From the NCBI GenBank assembly GCA_022841915.1, contig JALHQN010000008.1, forward strand, positions 14,713 through 78,712: a stretch of 64,000 nt of DNA. The letters run 5' to 3'. Shown in pieces: positions 1 to 8,307 of the stretch; the first letter of the stretch is position 1, and every line of letters begins with the position of its first letter. The notes below the pieces were generated by a model. The model was not told where the DNA came from, did not search any database, and saw only the letters and a list, made by a program, of their open reading frames with translations. Made by a program: the position numbers and the translations under genes. The stretch is from Burkholderiales bacterium. GTDB taxonomy: Bacteria > Pseudomonadota > Gammaproteobacteria > Burkholderiales > WYBJ01.

Positions 1-995
1 CCCATCATGCGCGCGGCGGGCGTGCTCGCGTAGAAGTGTGCGCCCGCCGCGGCTTCGAGTTGCGACTGAACCGCAAGCCCGCCGCAGTTCAACTGGATGT
101 TCGCCGCCTCGGCGACCGCCGCGATCTTCTTGCCCGCAGTCAGGCCGCCGACCTTGTACAGCTTGATGCAGAATGCATCGACGGCGCGCGCCTCGGCTAG
201 CGCCAGGGCGTCCTGCAGCGTGAACAGGCCTTCGTCCGCCATCACCGGAATCCCGCCCGCCGCACGGCGGATCTGCGCCATGCCGTGCAGATCCCGGCGC
301 GCGATCGGCTGCTCGATGTAGCCTAGCCCCATCGGCTTGATCGCTTCGATGGCGAGCAGCGCATCGCTCAGACTCCAGCCGCAATTCGGATCGATGCCGA
401 TCATCACCTGGTCGCCGAGCGCGGCACGCACCGCCTGGAAGTTCTCGACGTCCCGCCGCCAGCCACGCCGATCGGCCATCTTCAAGCACAACACCTTGAT
501 GCCGAACTTCTCGACCGCACGGCGGCTCTCGGCGATCATCACCTGGACGTCGTCGGCCATGCTGACCGACCACTCCAGCGGAATGCGCGGCTGACAGCGC
601 CCGCCGATGAGTTCGTGCACCGGTTTGCCCAGCGCCTTGCCCTGCGCGTCGCGCAGCGCGATGTCGAGCACCGCCCGGGCGGCCGGATTGTTCGCCAGCC
701 GGTTGTCGAACATCTCGTTGATCGACTCGCTGTCGAAGATGGACCGCCCCAGCAGCGCCGGCCCGTAGATCTCCTTGATCGCGGCCACCATGCTCTGCGT
801 GGTATCGGCCACGAAGTGCCCCGGACTGATGGGGCGGATCTGGCCGATCCCCACGACACCGTCGGCGTGGATCTTGACCAGCACCGGCTTGCTGGTGATG
901 CTGTCGGCTGGCCCGGTATCGTACGTTCCGCTGGAGAAAATGCGCTTCAGGCGAGCCGACAGCGCCGTGACGTGGATGTCGATGCGATCGATCAT
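1..995 (-). CDS. Mandelate racemase/muconate lactonizing enzyme family protein (3' end outside window)
   Basis: Enolase-superfamily enzyme, expected to abstract a proton alpha to a carboxylate with help from Mg2+. The visible 331 residues start MIDRIDIHVTALSARL and carry the N-terminal capping domain followed by most of the barrel. Likely metal ligands are the Asp of GIDPNC, the Glu of YIEQP and the Glu of MADEG. The lysine in IKLYKVGG is typical of the muconate-cycloisomerase subgroup, and a KxxxxK stretch (IKVLCLK) supplies the other base. The frame runs off position 1, so the C-terminus is missing. It is last in a minus-strand operon after a dioxygenase and a Bug receptor, 35 bp behind the latter. 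The substrate is unknown, but a carboxylic acid delivered through the receptor is a fair inference. Confidence 0.9.
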   Translation of the reverse strand, partial: MIDRIDIHVTALSARLKRIFSSGTYDTGPADSITSKPVLVKIHADGVVGIGQIRPISPGHFVADTTQSMVAAIKEIYGPALLGRSIFDSESINEMFDNRLANNPAARAVLDIALRDAQGKALGKPVHELIGGRCQPRIPLEWSVSMADDVQVMIAESRRAVEKFGIKVLCLKMADRRGWRRDVENFQAVRAALGDQVMIGIDPNCGWSLSDALLAIEAIKPMGLGYIEQPIARRDLHGMAQIRRAAGGIPVMADEGLFTLQDALALAEARAVDAFCIKLYKVGGLTAGKKIAAVAEAANIQLNCGGLAVQSQLEAAAGAHFYASTPAARMM

Positions 996-1030
996 GCGGT
1001 TACCTCGATTCTCGTTGAATATGCAGCACG

Positions 1031-2023
1031 TTATTCCGGCTTGATGCCGGCCGCCTTCACCACTTTCTCCCAACGCGGAATTTCCTCGGCCAGGAACGCC
1101 CTGAACTGCGCCGGCGTGTTGCCGACAGGCTCGAACCCTTGCCGGATCATGCCGTCTCGAATGGCTGGCACCTCCATCGCGGCCACGATCTCCCGCGAAA
1201 GCGCGCCGACGACGGGCTGCGGGACGCCGGCCGGAAACAACAGGCCGTACCAGGAAGCGGCGTAGTAGCCGGGAACACCCGCTTCGGCGATCGTCGGCAC
1301 ATTGGGCAAGGCCGGACTGCGCTTGGCGATCGACACGCCGATCGCCCGCATGCGACCTGCCGTGATCTGCGGCAACGCGGTGGGAATGGAGGTGAAGAGC
1401 GCGGTGACTTCGCCGCTGATGAGCCCCACCACCGAGGGTGCGCCCCCTTTGTAGGGCACGTGAATCATCTGGATTCCCGTCGATGCCATCAGCAACTCCA
1501 TCGCAAGATGAGTGACATTGCCCACGCCGCCCGAACCGTAGGCGATCTGCTTGGGCTTGGCCTTCGCCAGGGCGACCAGCCCCTTCACGTCGGCAGCTGC
1601 TGCACCGGGATGGACGACCAGCACCGACGGCCCAAGAGCGACGAGGCTCAAGGGCAGAAAATCCTTGCGGATGTCGAACGTGAGCTTGGCCGAAAGACTG
1701 GGAATGGCGATGGTCGAATTGGCCATGAGCAGGGTATAGCCGTCGGGGGTGGCTCGAGCCACGATATCGCCGGCCAGATTGCCCGCGGCACCGGGCCGAT
1801 TGTCGACGACGAAGGACGTGCCGAAGGCGTCGGCAAGCCTCTGAGCGATCGCACGCGCGGCAAGATCGGTGCCGCCGCCGGCGCCGAAGCCGACCACGAT
1901 GCGAACCGGCTTGCTTGGATACTTCTGCGCGACGACGCTGCCCGGCAGCGCAACGGCACACCCCGCCCACAGACACGCTGCGACGCGCAGCGCCGCCCGA
2001 TAGCCGACCCGACGATGGCTCAT
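1031..2023 (-). CDS. Bug family (TctC) tripartite tricarboxylate transporter receptor
   Basis: Periplasmic solute-binding protein of 330 residues. A hydrophobic signal peptide ends near SVVAQ, followed by the family motifs YPSKPVRIVV, GFGAGGGTD, DNRPGAAG, PDGYTLL and VPYKGG. The start at 2023 is chosen because a CAGGAGGGG ribosome-binding sequence lies just upstream, although the frame stays open further 5'. Bug proteins bind carboxylates and hand them to TctA/TctB; no such membrane subunit is encoded here. The gene sits between a TauD-like dioxygenase and a muconate-cycloisomerase-like gene on the same strand, so it probably binds a substrate or product of that pathway. The ligand cannot be told from sequence. 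Confidence 0.95.
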   Translation of the reverse strand: MSHRRVGYRAALRVAACLWAGCAVALPGSVVAQKYPSKPVRIVVGFGAGGGTDLAARAIAQRLADAFGTSFVVDNRPGAAGNLAGDIVARATPDGYTLLMANSTIAIPSLSAKLTFDIRKDFLPLSLVALGPSVLVVHPGAAAADVKGLVALAKAKPKQIAYGSGGVGNVTHLAMELLMASTGIQMIHVPYKGGAPSVVGLISGEVTALFTSIPTALPQITAGRMRAIGVSIAKRSPALPNVPTIAEAGVPGYYAASWYGLLFPAGVPQPVVGALSREIVAAMEVPAIRDGMIRQGFEPVGNTPAQFRAFLAEEIPRWEKVVKAAGIKPE

Positions 2024-2085
2024 GCAATCCCCTCCTGATTTACGAGTGATCGGGGCGAACGGCATGCTGCCGTCCGCGATGCGGC

Positions 2086-3027
2086 TCACGCAGTGCCAAA
2101 ACGCTCGTGCCGGGGCAAATCGAGCGCGTTGGGCGCCTCGAAAGGCCGATGCCCTTCGACCTGCGCGGCATAGAGCACGCGCCGGCTCACCGATTCGAAG
2201 GCATCGCGCTTGTGCAAGGTCGCCCGATTGTCCCAGACGACGACATCGCCCGGCTGCCAGACATGCTCGTAGACGAACCGTGCCTGCGTGGCATGCGCCC
2301 AAAGCTCGTTCAACAGCTCCTCCGACTCCTCCAGCGACATGCCGTTGACGTAGGCGCCATGCCGGCGCCCGAGAAACAGCATGTTGCGTCCGGTTTCCGG
2401 ATGCGTCGAGATGATGGGATGGCTGGGCCCGGGCACGGTGCGAATATCCGCATCGAGGGATGCGCCCGGACGCAGCTTCATGGCGGTATCGATAATGTCG
2501 GCCTGCTTGATCGTCTGGCCGCTGATGCGCCGCTTCATTGCGGCGGACAGCGTGTCGTAGGCCGCGTAGGCATTGAGAAAATACGTGTGCCCGCCCGCGG
2601 GCGGAATCTCGATCGCCAGCAGCATGCGCGCTGCCGTCGGCCGCTCCTTGAAGGTGAAGTCGGCGTGCCAGACGACCTCGCCGTCACCCAGGATGCCGAC
2701 GGGCTTGCCGTCCTCCTTCAGGTTGGTGACGACCGTGACCTCGGGCGGCAGGTTGAACAGCTTGTTGGCGGTGCGCTCGGAGAGATCGCGCTTGTGCAGG
2801 TTCGAGGAGGTCACCGGCGTGCCGAAGCGCTTCACCAGGATCACCAGGTCTTCCGCCGTCAGCGTCTGGCCGCGAAACACCAGCAGCAGGTGATCCAGCC
2901 ACGTCGAGTACAGCGACTTGAACGTCGCGTCGTCGATGCGGGTCAAGTCGATGTCGTGAATCTCGGCGCCCAACGCGGCGCCGGTGGGAGCGACGGTGTA
3001 ATCCGCGCTTGCAGTTGCTGTAACCAT
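2086..3027 (-). CDS. TauD/TfdA-type Fe(II)/2-oxoglutarate dioxygenase
   Basis: A 313-residue member of the taurine/2,4-D dioxygenase family, which couples 2-oxoglutarate decarboxylation to substrate hydroxylation in the cytoplasm. The HxD iron motif is visible in VVWHADFTF, and the distal His and 2-oxoglutarate-binding Arg region in VVWDNRATLHKRD. The length fits the family (about 280-320 residues). The start at 3027 is preceded by GAGGAGGACTGGC. It is the first gene of a minus-strand operon with a Bug receptor and an enolase-superfamily enzyme, 62 bp from the next gene. Substrates in this family range from taurine to aryloxyalkanoates and carnitine-like acids, and nothing here picks one. Confidence 0.92.
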   Translation of the reverse strand: MVTATASADYTVAPTGAALGAEIHDIDLTRIDDATFKSLYSTWLDHLLLVFRGQTLTAEDLVILVKRFGTPVTSSNLHKRDLSERTANKLFNLPPEVTVVTNLKEDGKPVGILGDGEVVWHADFTFKERPTAARMLLAIEIPPAGGHTYFLNAYAAYDTLSAAMKRRISGQTIKQADIIDTAMKLRPGASLDADIRTVPGPSHPIISTHPETGRNMLFLGRRHGAYVNGMSLEESEELLNELWAHATQARFVYEHVWQPGDVVVWDNRATLHKRDAFESVSRRVLYAAQVEGHRPFEAPNALDLPRHERFGTA

Positions 3028-3324
3028 GCCAGTCCTCCTCGGGTAATCCCGCTGCGCATAGCCGTTCGGGCACACGCAGCAGATGTTCCTCCAGCCCACT
3101 TTCTCGCGGTCATGCTCGCGCAGTGGCGCTCGTGCCGGCCCGACCATCTCCCCCGCCGTGCCCGGCCGGCAATCGTACCGCTCCTGCCGGGCAGGCGCCA
3201 CCTATCGTGCCGCCACGACTTGCTCGGCGACGACGACGCGTGCCTTGCGATGAGCGAAGGTATGATTGGTGTATCGCGGAGCGCCCGTGCGCGTGCCGCC
3301 CAATCGCTGCAGGAGGAACACGGC

Positions 3325-4242
3325 TTGGCCATCGATTACGTTAAGCGCGACGGCGTCGCATACATCACCCTGAACAACCCCGCCAAGGCGAACATTCTCG
3401 ACAAGCCGACCTCGGACGAGATCTCCGAGGCCTGGACCGACCTGTGGGAAGATCCCGCGATCCGCTGCGCCATCCTGACCGGGGCGGGCGACAAGCATTT
3501 CTGCGGCGGCCACAATCTCGCCAAGCGCGAGAACATCACCGAGGAGGAGCGCGAGTACCTGCGCACCAAGCGGCTCTTCTGGCCGCTGGGCGGCTCGGTC
3601 AACGGCCAGAAGACGGGCGTCGACGGCCGCTTCGGCGACCACTATCCGCGCGTCTGGAAGCCCGTGATCGCCGCCGTGAACGGCTGGGCGGCCGGTGCGG
3701 GCCTGTACATCCTGCTCTCCTCGACCGACATCCGCATCGCCAGCGCCGAGAACGCCAAGTTCAAGTTCTCCCTGCTCACGCAGGGCTGGCTGGGCCACGG
3801 CCCGGGGGCGAGCCTGCTGATCAAGCAACTGCGCTACATCGACGCGATGAAGGTGCTGCTCACCGACGAGCCTTTCGACGCGCCCGAGGCGCTGCGCATC
3901 GGGCTCATCAACGAGGTGGTGCCGCATGCGCAATTGCTGGAGCGTGCGGAGAAGATCGCCCGCCACATCTGCACCTTGCCGCCCGTCGCGGTGCGCATGA
4001 TGAAGGAATTCCTGGTGCGCTTCGGCGATCTGCCCACGGATCAGGCGTGGCAGGTGCAAACACTCATGAACTCCCTGCTCATCCAGACGACGATAGACGG
4101 CGAAGAGGGCCGCCAAGCCTTCCAGGAAAAGCGCAAACCGAACTTCACCGGTGCGCTGCGCAAGCGCGGCGAAGCCTGGCCGGAGTTCTCGGAAGAAGAT
4201 GCCAAGCGCTTGGACGACGCTTATCGCAGCGGAGAGTTCTAA
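3325..4242 (+). CDS. Enoyl-CoA hydratase/isomerase family protein
   Basis: Crotonase-fold protein of about 305 residues. The oxyanion-hole region is seen in FCGGHNLAKRE and in the AAVNGWAAGAGLYILLSS segment, followed by the usual C-terminal helices. A TTG start at 3325 is preferred because AGGAGG lies eight bases upstream and the protein then begins LAIDYVKRDGVAYITLN, matching the usual crotonase N-terminus; ATG codons at 3250 and 3262 would add residues without a good ribosome-binding site. It likely hydrates or isomerises a CoA thioester. It runs divergently from the dioxygenase operon and converges on a CoA-transferase gene, suggesting one CoA-linked catabolic locus. An insertion rich in charged residues after FCGGHN is longer than in short-chain hydratases. 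Confidence 0.88.
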   Translation: MAIDYVKRDGVAYITLNNPAKANILDKPTSDEISEAWTDLWEDPAIRCAILTGAGDKHFCGGHNLAKRENITEEEREYLRTKRLFWPLGGSVNGQKTGVDGRFGDHYPRVWKPVIAAVNGWAAGAGLYILLSSTDIRIASAENAKFKFSLLTQGWLGHGPGASLLIKQLRYIDAMKVLLTDEPFDAPEALRIGLINEVVPHAQLLERAEKIARHICTLPPVAVRMMKEFLVRFGDLPTDQAWQVQTLMNSLLIQTTIDGEEGRQAFQEKRKPNFTGALRKRGEAWPEFSEEDAKRLDDAYRSGEF

Positions 4243-4302
4243 CGCATCCCGGGAGACGCTCCCGACCGCGACCGGCGCGCGGGCGTACCCGGGGCCACCT
4301 CG

Positions 4303-6471
4303 CTAACCCAGCGCCCCGGCGCCGCGCAACGCGGCGATCCTCTCCTGCGTATAGCCGAGCACTTGCGCCAACACGCGCTCGGTGTCCGCCCCCAGCGCAG
4401 GCGCGGGACCGTTGACGCGGCCGAAACTCGCCCGCCAGGGCAATCCTGGCAGCACGCCTCGCGCGTGCTGGTCCCAGAACCCGCGCGCAGCCAGATGTTC
4501 GCTGCGAACCAGATCGCCCGAGCGTGCCAGTGCTGCGGCCGGCACGCCGACTCGAAGCATCGCCTGGGCCGCATCGCCTGCCGAACGCGACCCGGCCCAA
4601 GCCGCCAATGCGGCATCGATGGTCGGGTGCGCGGCGAATCGACCATCCCGGTCGCAGGCGGACATCTGCGCCAAGGCAGGCACCACCTCGCACAGCGCGC
4701 GCCAGTCGTGATCGTCGCGAGCGACGATGCTGACCCAATCGTCCTCGCCCAGACAACGCCACACGCCATGCGGCGCATAGCGCTTGGAGGCATTGCCCAT
4801 CGGCTGAGGCGGACCTTCCAGTTGCGTGGCCAGCACCGGCTCGGCCATGGTCCAGAGCATGGCTTCGATCATGGAGAAGTCGACCCGTGCGACGCCGCCG
4901 TGCTGGCGCCTGTGCCACAGTGCGGCCGCGGCAATGAACGCGAGCATGAGCGCGCACATCGGGTCCAGCCATGCGAAGCCTATGCGTGGCGGGACCCCGG
5001 GATGACGGTTCAGACCCGCGAACCCGGTGTAACTCTGCAGCAGCGTCCCATAAGCGACCGCACGCGCATCGGGCCCCGTCCTGCCCATGCCCGAAGCTGA
5101 GATGTAGATCAGATCCGGGTTCACGGCCTTGAGCGCGTCGGCGCCCAACCCGAGCCTATCCATCACGCCGCCGGCATAGTTCTCGATCAGGATGTCGCAC
5201 TTGGCCGCCAGCGCTCGCGCAACCTCGATGCCCTCGGGTTTCTTCAGATCGAGCACGATGCCCTGCTTGCCCTGGCCCAGCACCGTATGCAATTCGGACT
5301 GACGCCCAGGGTCGCCAGGACCGGGCGCCTCCACCTTGATGACTTCGGCACCCATGGCCGCCAGATAGCGGGTGGTCGTCGGCCCGGCGATTACCCAGCT
5401 GAAATCGAGCACGCGCACGCCGCTCAGCGGCATGGGGTTCTGCAATGCTCCCGCCTTGCGCTCGGATGCGGCGAGCGTCAAGCCGAAGGGTGTGCCCGGC
5501 GCCTTCACGACTTTGCCGTCGAGCTCGAGCGGCCGGTAATAGCGCCGATGCGTCATCTGGGGCGTGTCGAGATGCTCGGCCACCTCGCGCAACGGAAAAC
5601 TCGGCACATGGGCCCTCTGCGCCGTATCGGCGATCCACTGCTTGTCGTGCTGCCGGCTCCATGTCGACATCAAGGCATGCAACGCATCCCAGTGGGCCAC
5701 TCGATCGGGCTTGGTGACGAAGCGCGGGTCGCTGCCCCATGCGGGAGAACCCATCGCCACCAGCCAGGATGCCCATTGCTTGTCTTCGCGCGGCGAGATG
5801 GCTGCGTAGCCGTCCTGGGCAGGAAGGATCGTGACCGTCGCGCCGTTGCCGTCGGCCACACGCTTGCGGCTCCAGCTCTTGCCCGTCACGCCCGCTCGCG
5901 TGAGTTCGGTCATCGCCAGGGTGGCCAGCGTCTCGTGGATCGACACATCGACAAGCGCACCGGGTTCATTCGACTGGACCGCGTGCATGCCCGCGCAGGC
6001 GGCCGCCAACCCGGCGATGAACGCCGACTGCTCGCCCACCGGGCGCACCGGCGGCTCCGACAAGTCGTCCACCTGCCCCGTCAGCAGTCTCGACATGCCG
6101 CTGTCGAAAAAGAGCGTGAGGTCGGTTCCCGGATCCTCGGCCTTGGGACCGGTCTGCCCATAGGGTGAAATCACCACCAGCGCCGCACTTGCATTGATGC
6201 GGCGGATCGCAGCGACATCGTACTGCGAGGCGGCCAACTCGCTCGGCCGCCCCTGCAACACGATCAGATCGGCATCTGCGAGCGCCTTTCGCTTCGACGG
6301 CGCATCGGTTGCAATCGCCTTGGCATGGTTGAGATAGGCCAGCAGCGGTGACGCCGTGTCGGGATCGATGCACGTCACGTGCGCCGCGACGTCCGCCAGC
6401 ATGCGACCGCACACGGCTGCGGCCCAGTCGGGCCCGATCTGGACCACGTTGAATCCGGTCAATAAGGCCAT
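4303..6471 (-). CDS. Two-domain CaiB/BaiF family CoA-transferase
   Basis: A 722-residue class III CoA-transferase built from two tandem CaiB/BaiF-like halves, against about 400 residues for single-domain members. The first half (about 1-345) begins LLTGFNVVQIGPDWAA and contains DVSIHE. The second (about 350-722) begins GVRVLDFSWVIAGPTTTRYLAAMGAEVIKVE, the canonical N-terminal signature, and contains ARVDFSMIEAM around the expected catalytic Asp. The N-terminal half has a weaker CoA-binding signature and may be partly degenerate. Such enzymes move CoA between carboxylic acids. It follows the alpha/beta hydrolase gene on the same strand with a 132-bp gap, and converges on the enoyl-CoA hydratase gene. 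Confidence 0.9.
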   Translation of the reverse strand: MALLTGFNVVQIGPDWAAAVCGRMLADVAAHVTCIDPDTASPLLAYLNHAKAIATDAPSKRKALADADLIVLQGRPSELAASQYDVAAIRRINASAALVVISPYGQTGPKAEDPGTDLTLFFDSGMSRLLTGQVDDLSEPPVRPVGEQSAFIAGLAAACAGMHAVQSNEPGALVDVSIHETLATLAMTELTRAGVTGKSWSRKRVADGNGATVTILPAQDGYAAISPREDKQWASWLVAMGSPAWGSDPRFVTKPDRVAHWDALHALMSTWSRQHDKQWIADTAQRAHVPSFPLREVAEHLDTPQMTHRRYYRPLELDGKVVKAPGTPFGLTLAASERKAGALQNPMPLSGVRVLDFSWVIAGPTTTRYLAAMGAEVIKVEAPGPGDPGRQSELHTVLGQGKQGIVLDLKKPEGIEVARALAAKCDILIENYAGGVMDRLGLGADALKAVNPDLIYISASGMGRTGPDARAVAYGTLLQSYTGFAGLNRHPGVPPRIGFAWLDPMCALMLAFIAAAALWHRRQHGGVARVDFSMIEAMLWTMAEPVLATQLEGPPQPMGNASKRYAPHGVWRCLGEDDWVSIVARDDHDWRALCEVVPALAQMSACDRDGRFAAHPTIDAALAAWAGSRSAGDAAQAMLRVGVPAAALARSGDLVRSEHLAARGFWDQHARGVLPGLPWRASFGRVNGPAPALGADTERVLAQVLGYTQERIAALRGAGALG

Positions 6472-6603
6472 GAGATGTTCACTCGAAATGAATTGGGGAG
6501 TCGACGACTGTGCTGGTGCGCGTTCGATCCGTCCAAGGCCGACCCGGCGCTCGAATCCCGCTGCTGCACCCGCCGTCCGCCGCGAATGACCCGCTTGTCA
6601 CCA

Positions 6604-7350
6604 TCACCGAAGATGCCCATGCAAAAACGCAGCCGTCACCTCGAAGGCCTCGGGGCCGTCCTGCGAATGCGGCCCGGGATAGGCATGCAGCCGCTTGTCC
6701 TTAGAGGGCAGCAGGTCGAAGAGCTCGAGCTGCCCGTCGCGATCGAAGCGCTCGTCGTCCCACTGCATCGTGAAGAGCAACGGGATCGCGACCTTGGGGG
6801 CATGAGCCTTGAAATGCGCATCGATCCCGCTGCGCCGAACGCTCGATCCGCGCATGCCGGCCTTGCCGAGAACTGCAGCGCGTATCCGAGGCTCGCTCGC
6901 CACCAGGGGGATGCCGAACATCGTACCCATCGAGACTCCCCAGTAGCCGACACGGGTCTCGTCGATCTCCGGCAGCGCGCACAATGCGTCGAGCGCTGAG
7001 CGCCAGTCGTCGAGCATATCCTGCACGACGCCCGCTCGCTGCCACATCTGAGCATACGTCGGGTCCGCGGCATCGTTCACGCCGCCGCGGGCACCATGGA
7101 CCGGGCCATCGATCGCTGCGGCCCACCAACCGTACTCGCCCGCCAGAATCTTGCCCATGCGCAGCATCTTGGCGCTGCGCTTGTGACCACTGCCGCCGTG
7201 TCCGAGCAGTACCAGCGGCACGGCGGCCGAAGTCTGCGCGGGATGCCAGACCACGCCCGGAATCGAATGGCCCTGGCGTTGCAGCGAAAACTCGCGCTCG
7301 CATACCGGCCCGTCGCGGACGGCATCGGTCGTCCAGTTCATCTGCGCCAT
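6604..7350 (-). CDS. Dienelactone hydrolase-like alpha/beta hydrolase
   Basis: Cytoplasmic alpha/beta hydrolase of 248 residues starting MAQMNWTTDAVRDG; the GAGGAGATAGCC ribosome-binding region fixes the start at 7350. The oxyanion strand PLVLLGHGGSGHKR and a nucleophile-elbow segment YWGVSMGTMFGIPL (GxSxG) are visible. The acid and His regions lie near WDDERFDRDGQLELFDLL and PGPHSQDGPEAF. It resembles small esterases of the dienelactone-hydrolase clan, but the substrate is not evident. It heads a two-gene minus-strand unit with the CoA-transferase. Confidence 0.85.
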   Translation of the reverse strand: MAQMNWTTDAVRDGPVCEREFSLQRQGHSIPGVVWHPAQTSAAVPLVLLGHGGSGHKRSAKMLRMGKILAGEYGWWAAAIDGPVHGARGGVNDAADPTYAQMWQRAGVVQDMLDDWRSALDALCALPEIDETRVGYWGVSMGTMFGIPLVASEPRIRAAVLGKAGMRGSSVRRSGIDAHFKAHAPKVAIPLLFTMQWDDERFDRDGQLELFDLLPSKDKRLHAYPGPHSQDGPEAFEVTAAFLHGHLR

Positions 7351-7517
7351 GGCTATCTCCTCTCTTCTGGGCACGGGGATGCGGCCGTCCGACCGTGCGA
7401 CGACTTGGGCCGACCCGCAATCCGATGATGTTACCGCGTGTTCGATCGCCATGCTGCGGGTTCGCGGCCGCAGACGGACCGCCCCATGACGGGCATCGGG
7501 CTTGAGGAAGCGATGTG

Positions 7518-7554
7518 ATAGCCCCTGCATATCGATGCGATTGGAACAAACAAT
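7518..7554 (+). promoter_or_regulatory. OxyR-type operator upstream of ahpC
   Basis: Four tetranucleotides ATAG, ATAT, ATTG and CAAT are separated by exactly 7 bp each. This is the spacing known for the four major-groove contacts of an OxyR tetramer (consensus ATAG-N7-CTAT-N7-ATAG-N7-CTAT). The outer pair ATTG-N7-CAAT is a perfect inverted repeat. The site ends 23 bp upstream of a candidate -10 (TAAGAT, 7578-7583), as expected for OxyR activation next to a weak -35. No oxyR gene lies in the window. Confidence 0.7.
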
Positions 7555-7583
7555 TTTCCTAATTGACCCGACCAGCCTAAGAT
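7555..7583 (+). promoter_or_regulatory. Candidate ahpC promoter
   Basis: TAAGAT at 7578-7583 is a good -10 hexamer. The sequence 17 bp upstream (TTTCCT, 7555-7560) is a poor -35, consistent with an activator-dependent promoter abutting the OxyR box. An alternative TTGACC (7563-7568) has no good -10 at the right distance. The AAGGAG ribosome-binding site at 7617-7622 precedes the GTG start. Confidence 0.45.
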
Positions 7584-7630
7584 CCGCTTCACCTTATCGC
7601 ATCGACCCACTCTCTGAAGGAGAAAACACA

Positions 7631-8200
7631 GTGAACACGACCCTCATCAATACCGAGATCCTCCCGTTCAAGGCGACCGCATTCCACAACGGCAAATTCG
7701 TCGACGTGACCGACGCAGCCCTCAAAGGCAAGTGGTCGGTGGTGTTCTTCTACCCGGCCGATTTCACGTTCGTCTGCCCGACCGAACTGGGCGATCTGGC
7801 GGACAACTACGCCGAATTCCAGAAGCTCGGCGTCGAGATCTACGGCGTATCGACCGACACGCACTTCACCCACAAGGCCTGGCACGACACCTCGGACACG
7901 ATCCGCAAGATCAAATTTCCGATGATCGGCGACCCGACCGGTGTCGTGACCCGCAACTTCGGCGTGATGATCGAGGAAGCCGGCCTGGCCGAACGCGGCA
8001 CGTTCGTGATCGACCCCGAGGGCAAGATCCAGATCATCGAGATCAACGCCGGCGGTATCGGCCGCGACGCCTCGGAGCTACTGCGCAAGGTGAAGGCTGC
8101 GCAATACGTGGCCAGCCACCCCGGCGAGGTCTGCCCGGCCAAGTGGAAGGAGGGCGACACCACCCTGGCCCCCTCGCTCGATCTGGTCGGCAAGATCTAG
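7631..8200 (+). CDS. ahpC: Alkyl hydroperoxide reductase peroxidase subunit AhpC
   Basis: Typical 2-Cys peroxiredoxin of 189 residues that reduces H2O2 and organic peroxides and is itself reduced by AhpF. The peroxidatic Cys49 sits in [10 protein letters not shown] and the resolving Cys168 in GEVCPAKW. The C-terminus [11 protein letters not shown] matches the enterobacterial protein, as does [12 protein letters not shown]. Translation starts at GTG 7631, eight bases after AAGGAG; no ATG fits the expected length of about 187 residues. It is followed by a hairpin and ahpF, and preceded by an OxyR-like operator, so peroxide induction is likely. Confidence 0.98.
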   Translation: MNTTLINTEILPFKATAFHNGKFVDVTDAALKGKWSVVFFYPADFTFVCPTELGDLADNYAEFQKLGVEIYGVSTDTHFTHKAWHDTSDTIRKIKFPMIGDPTGVVTRNFGVMIEEAGLAERGTFVIDPEGKIQIIEINAGGIGRDASELLRKVKAAQYVASHPGEVCPAKWKEGDTTLAPSLDLVGKI

Positions 8201-8210
8201 GCAGCGCCCT

Positions 8211-8252
8211 CCGCTCGGGACGGATCCCGTCCCAGACGTCCCGAGCGGTTTC
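8211..8252 (+). terminator. Hairpin between ahpC and ahpF
   Basis: A 12-bp perfect stem (CCGCTCGGGACG at 8211-8222 pairs with 8237-8248), 14-base loop, then TTTCTCC. It lies 10 bp after the ahpC stop and 59 bp before the ahpF start. It could act as a partial terminator or 3' stabiliser that keeps AhpC in excess over AhpF. Confidence 0.65.
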
Positions 8253-8307
8253 TCCACCCATCGACCGTCCAATGACCCGACCCGAACGCACCACGCAGGA
8301 GATCGCC

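Noticed and set aside
2107-3324. Upstream extension of the enoyl-CoA hydratase frame by about 400 codons
   Set aside because: It runs antisense to the dioxygenase gene; the TTG with AGGAGG at 3311-3316 gives the normal crotonase length.
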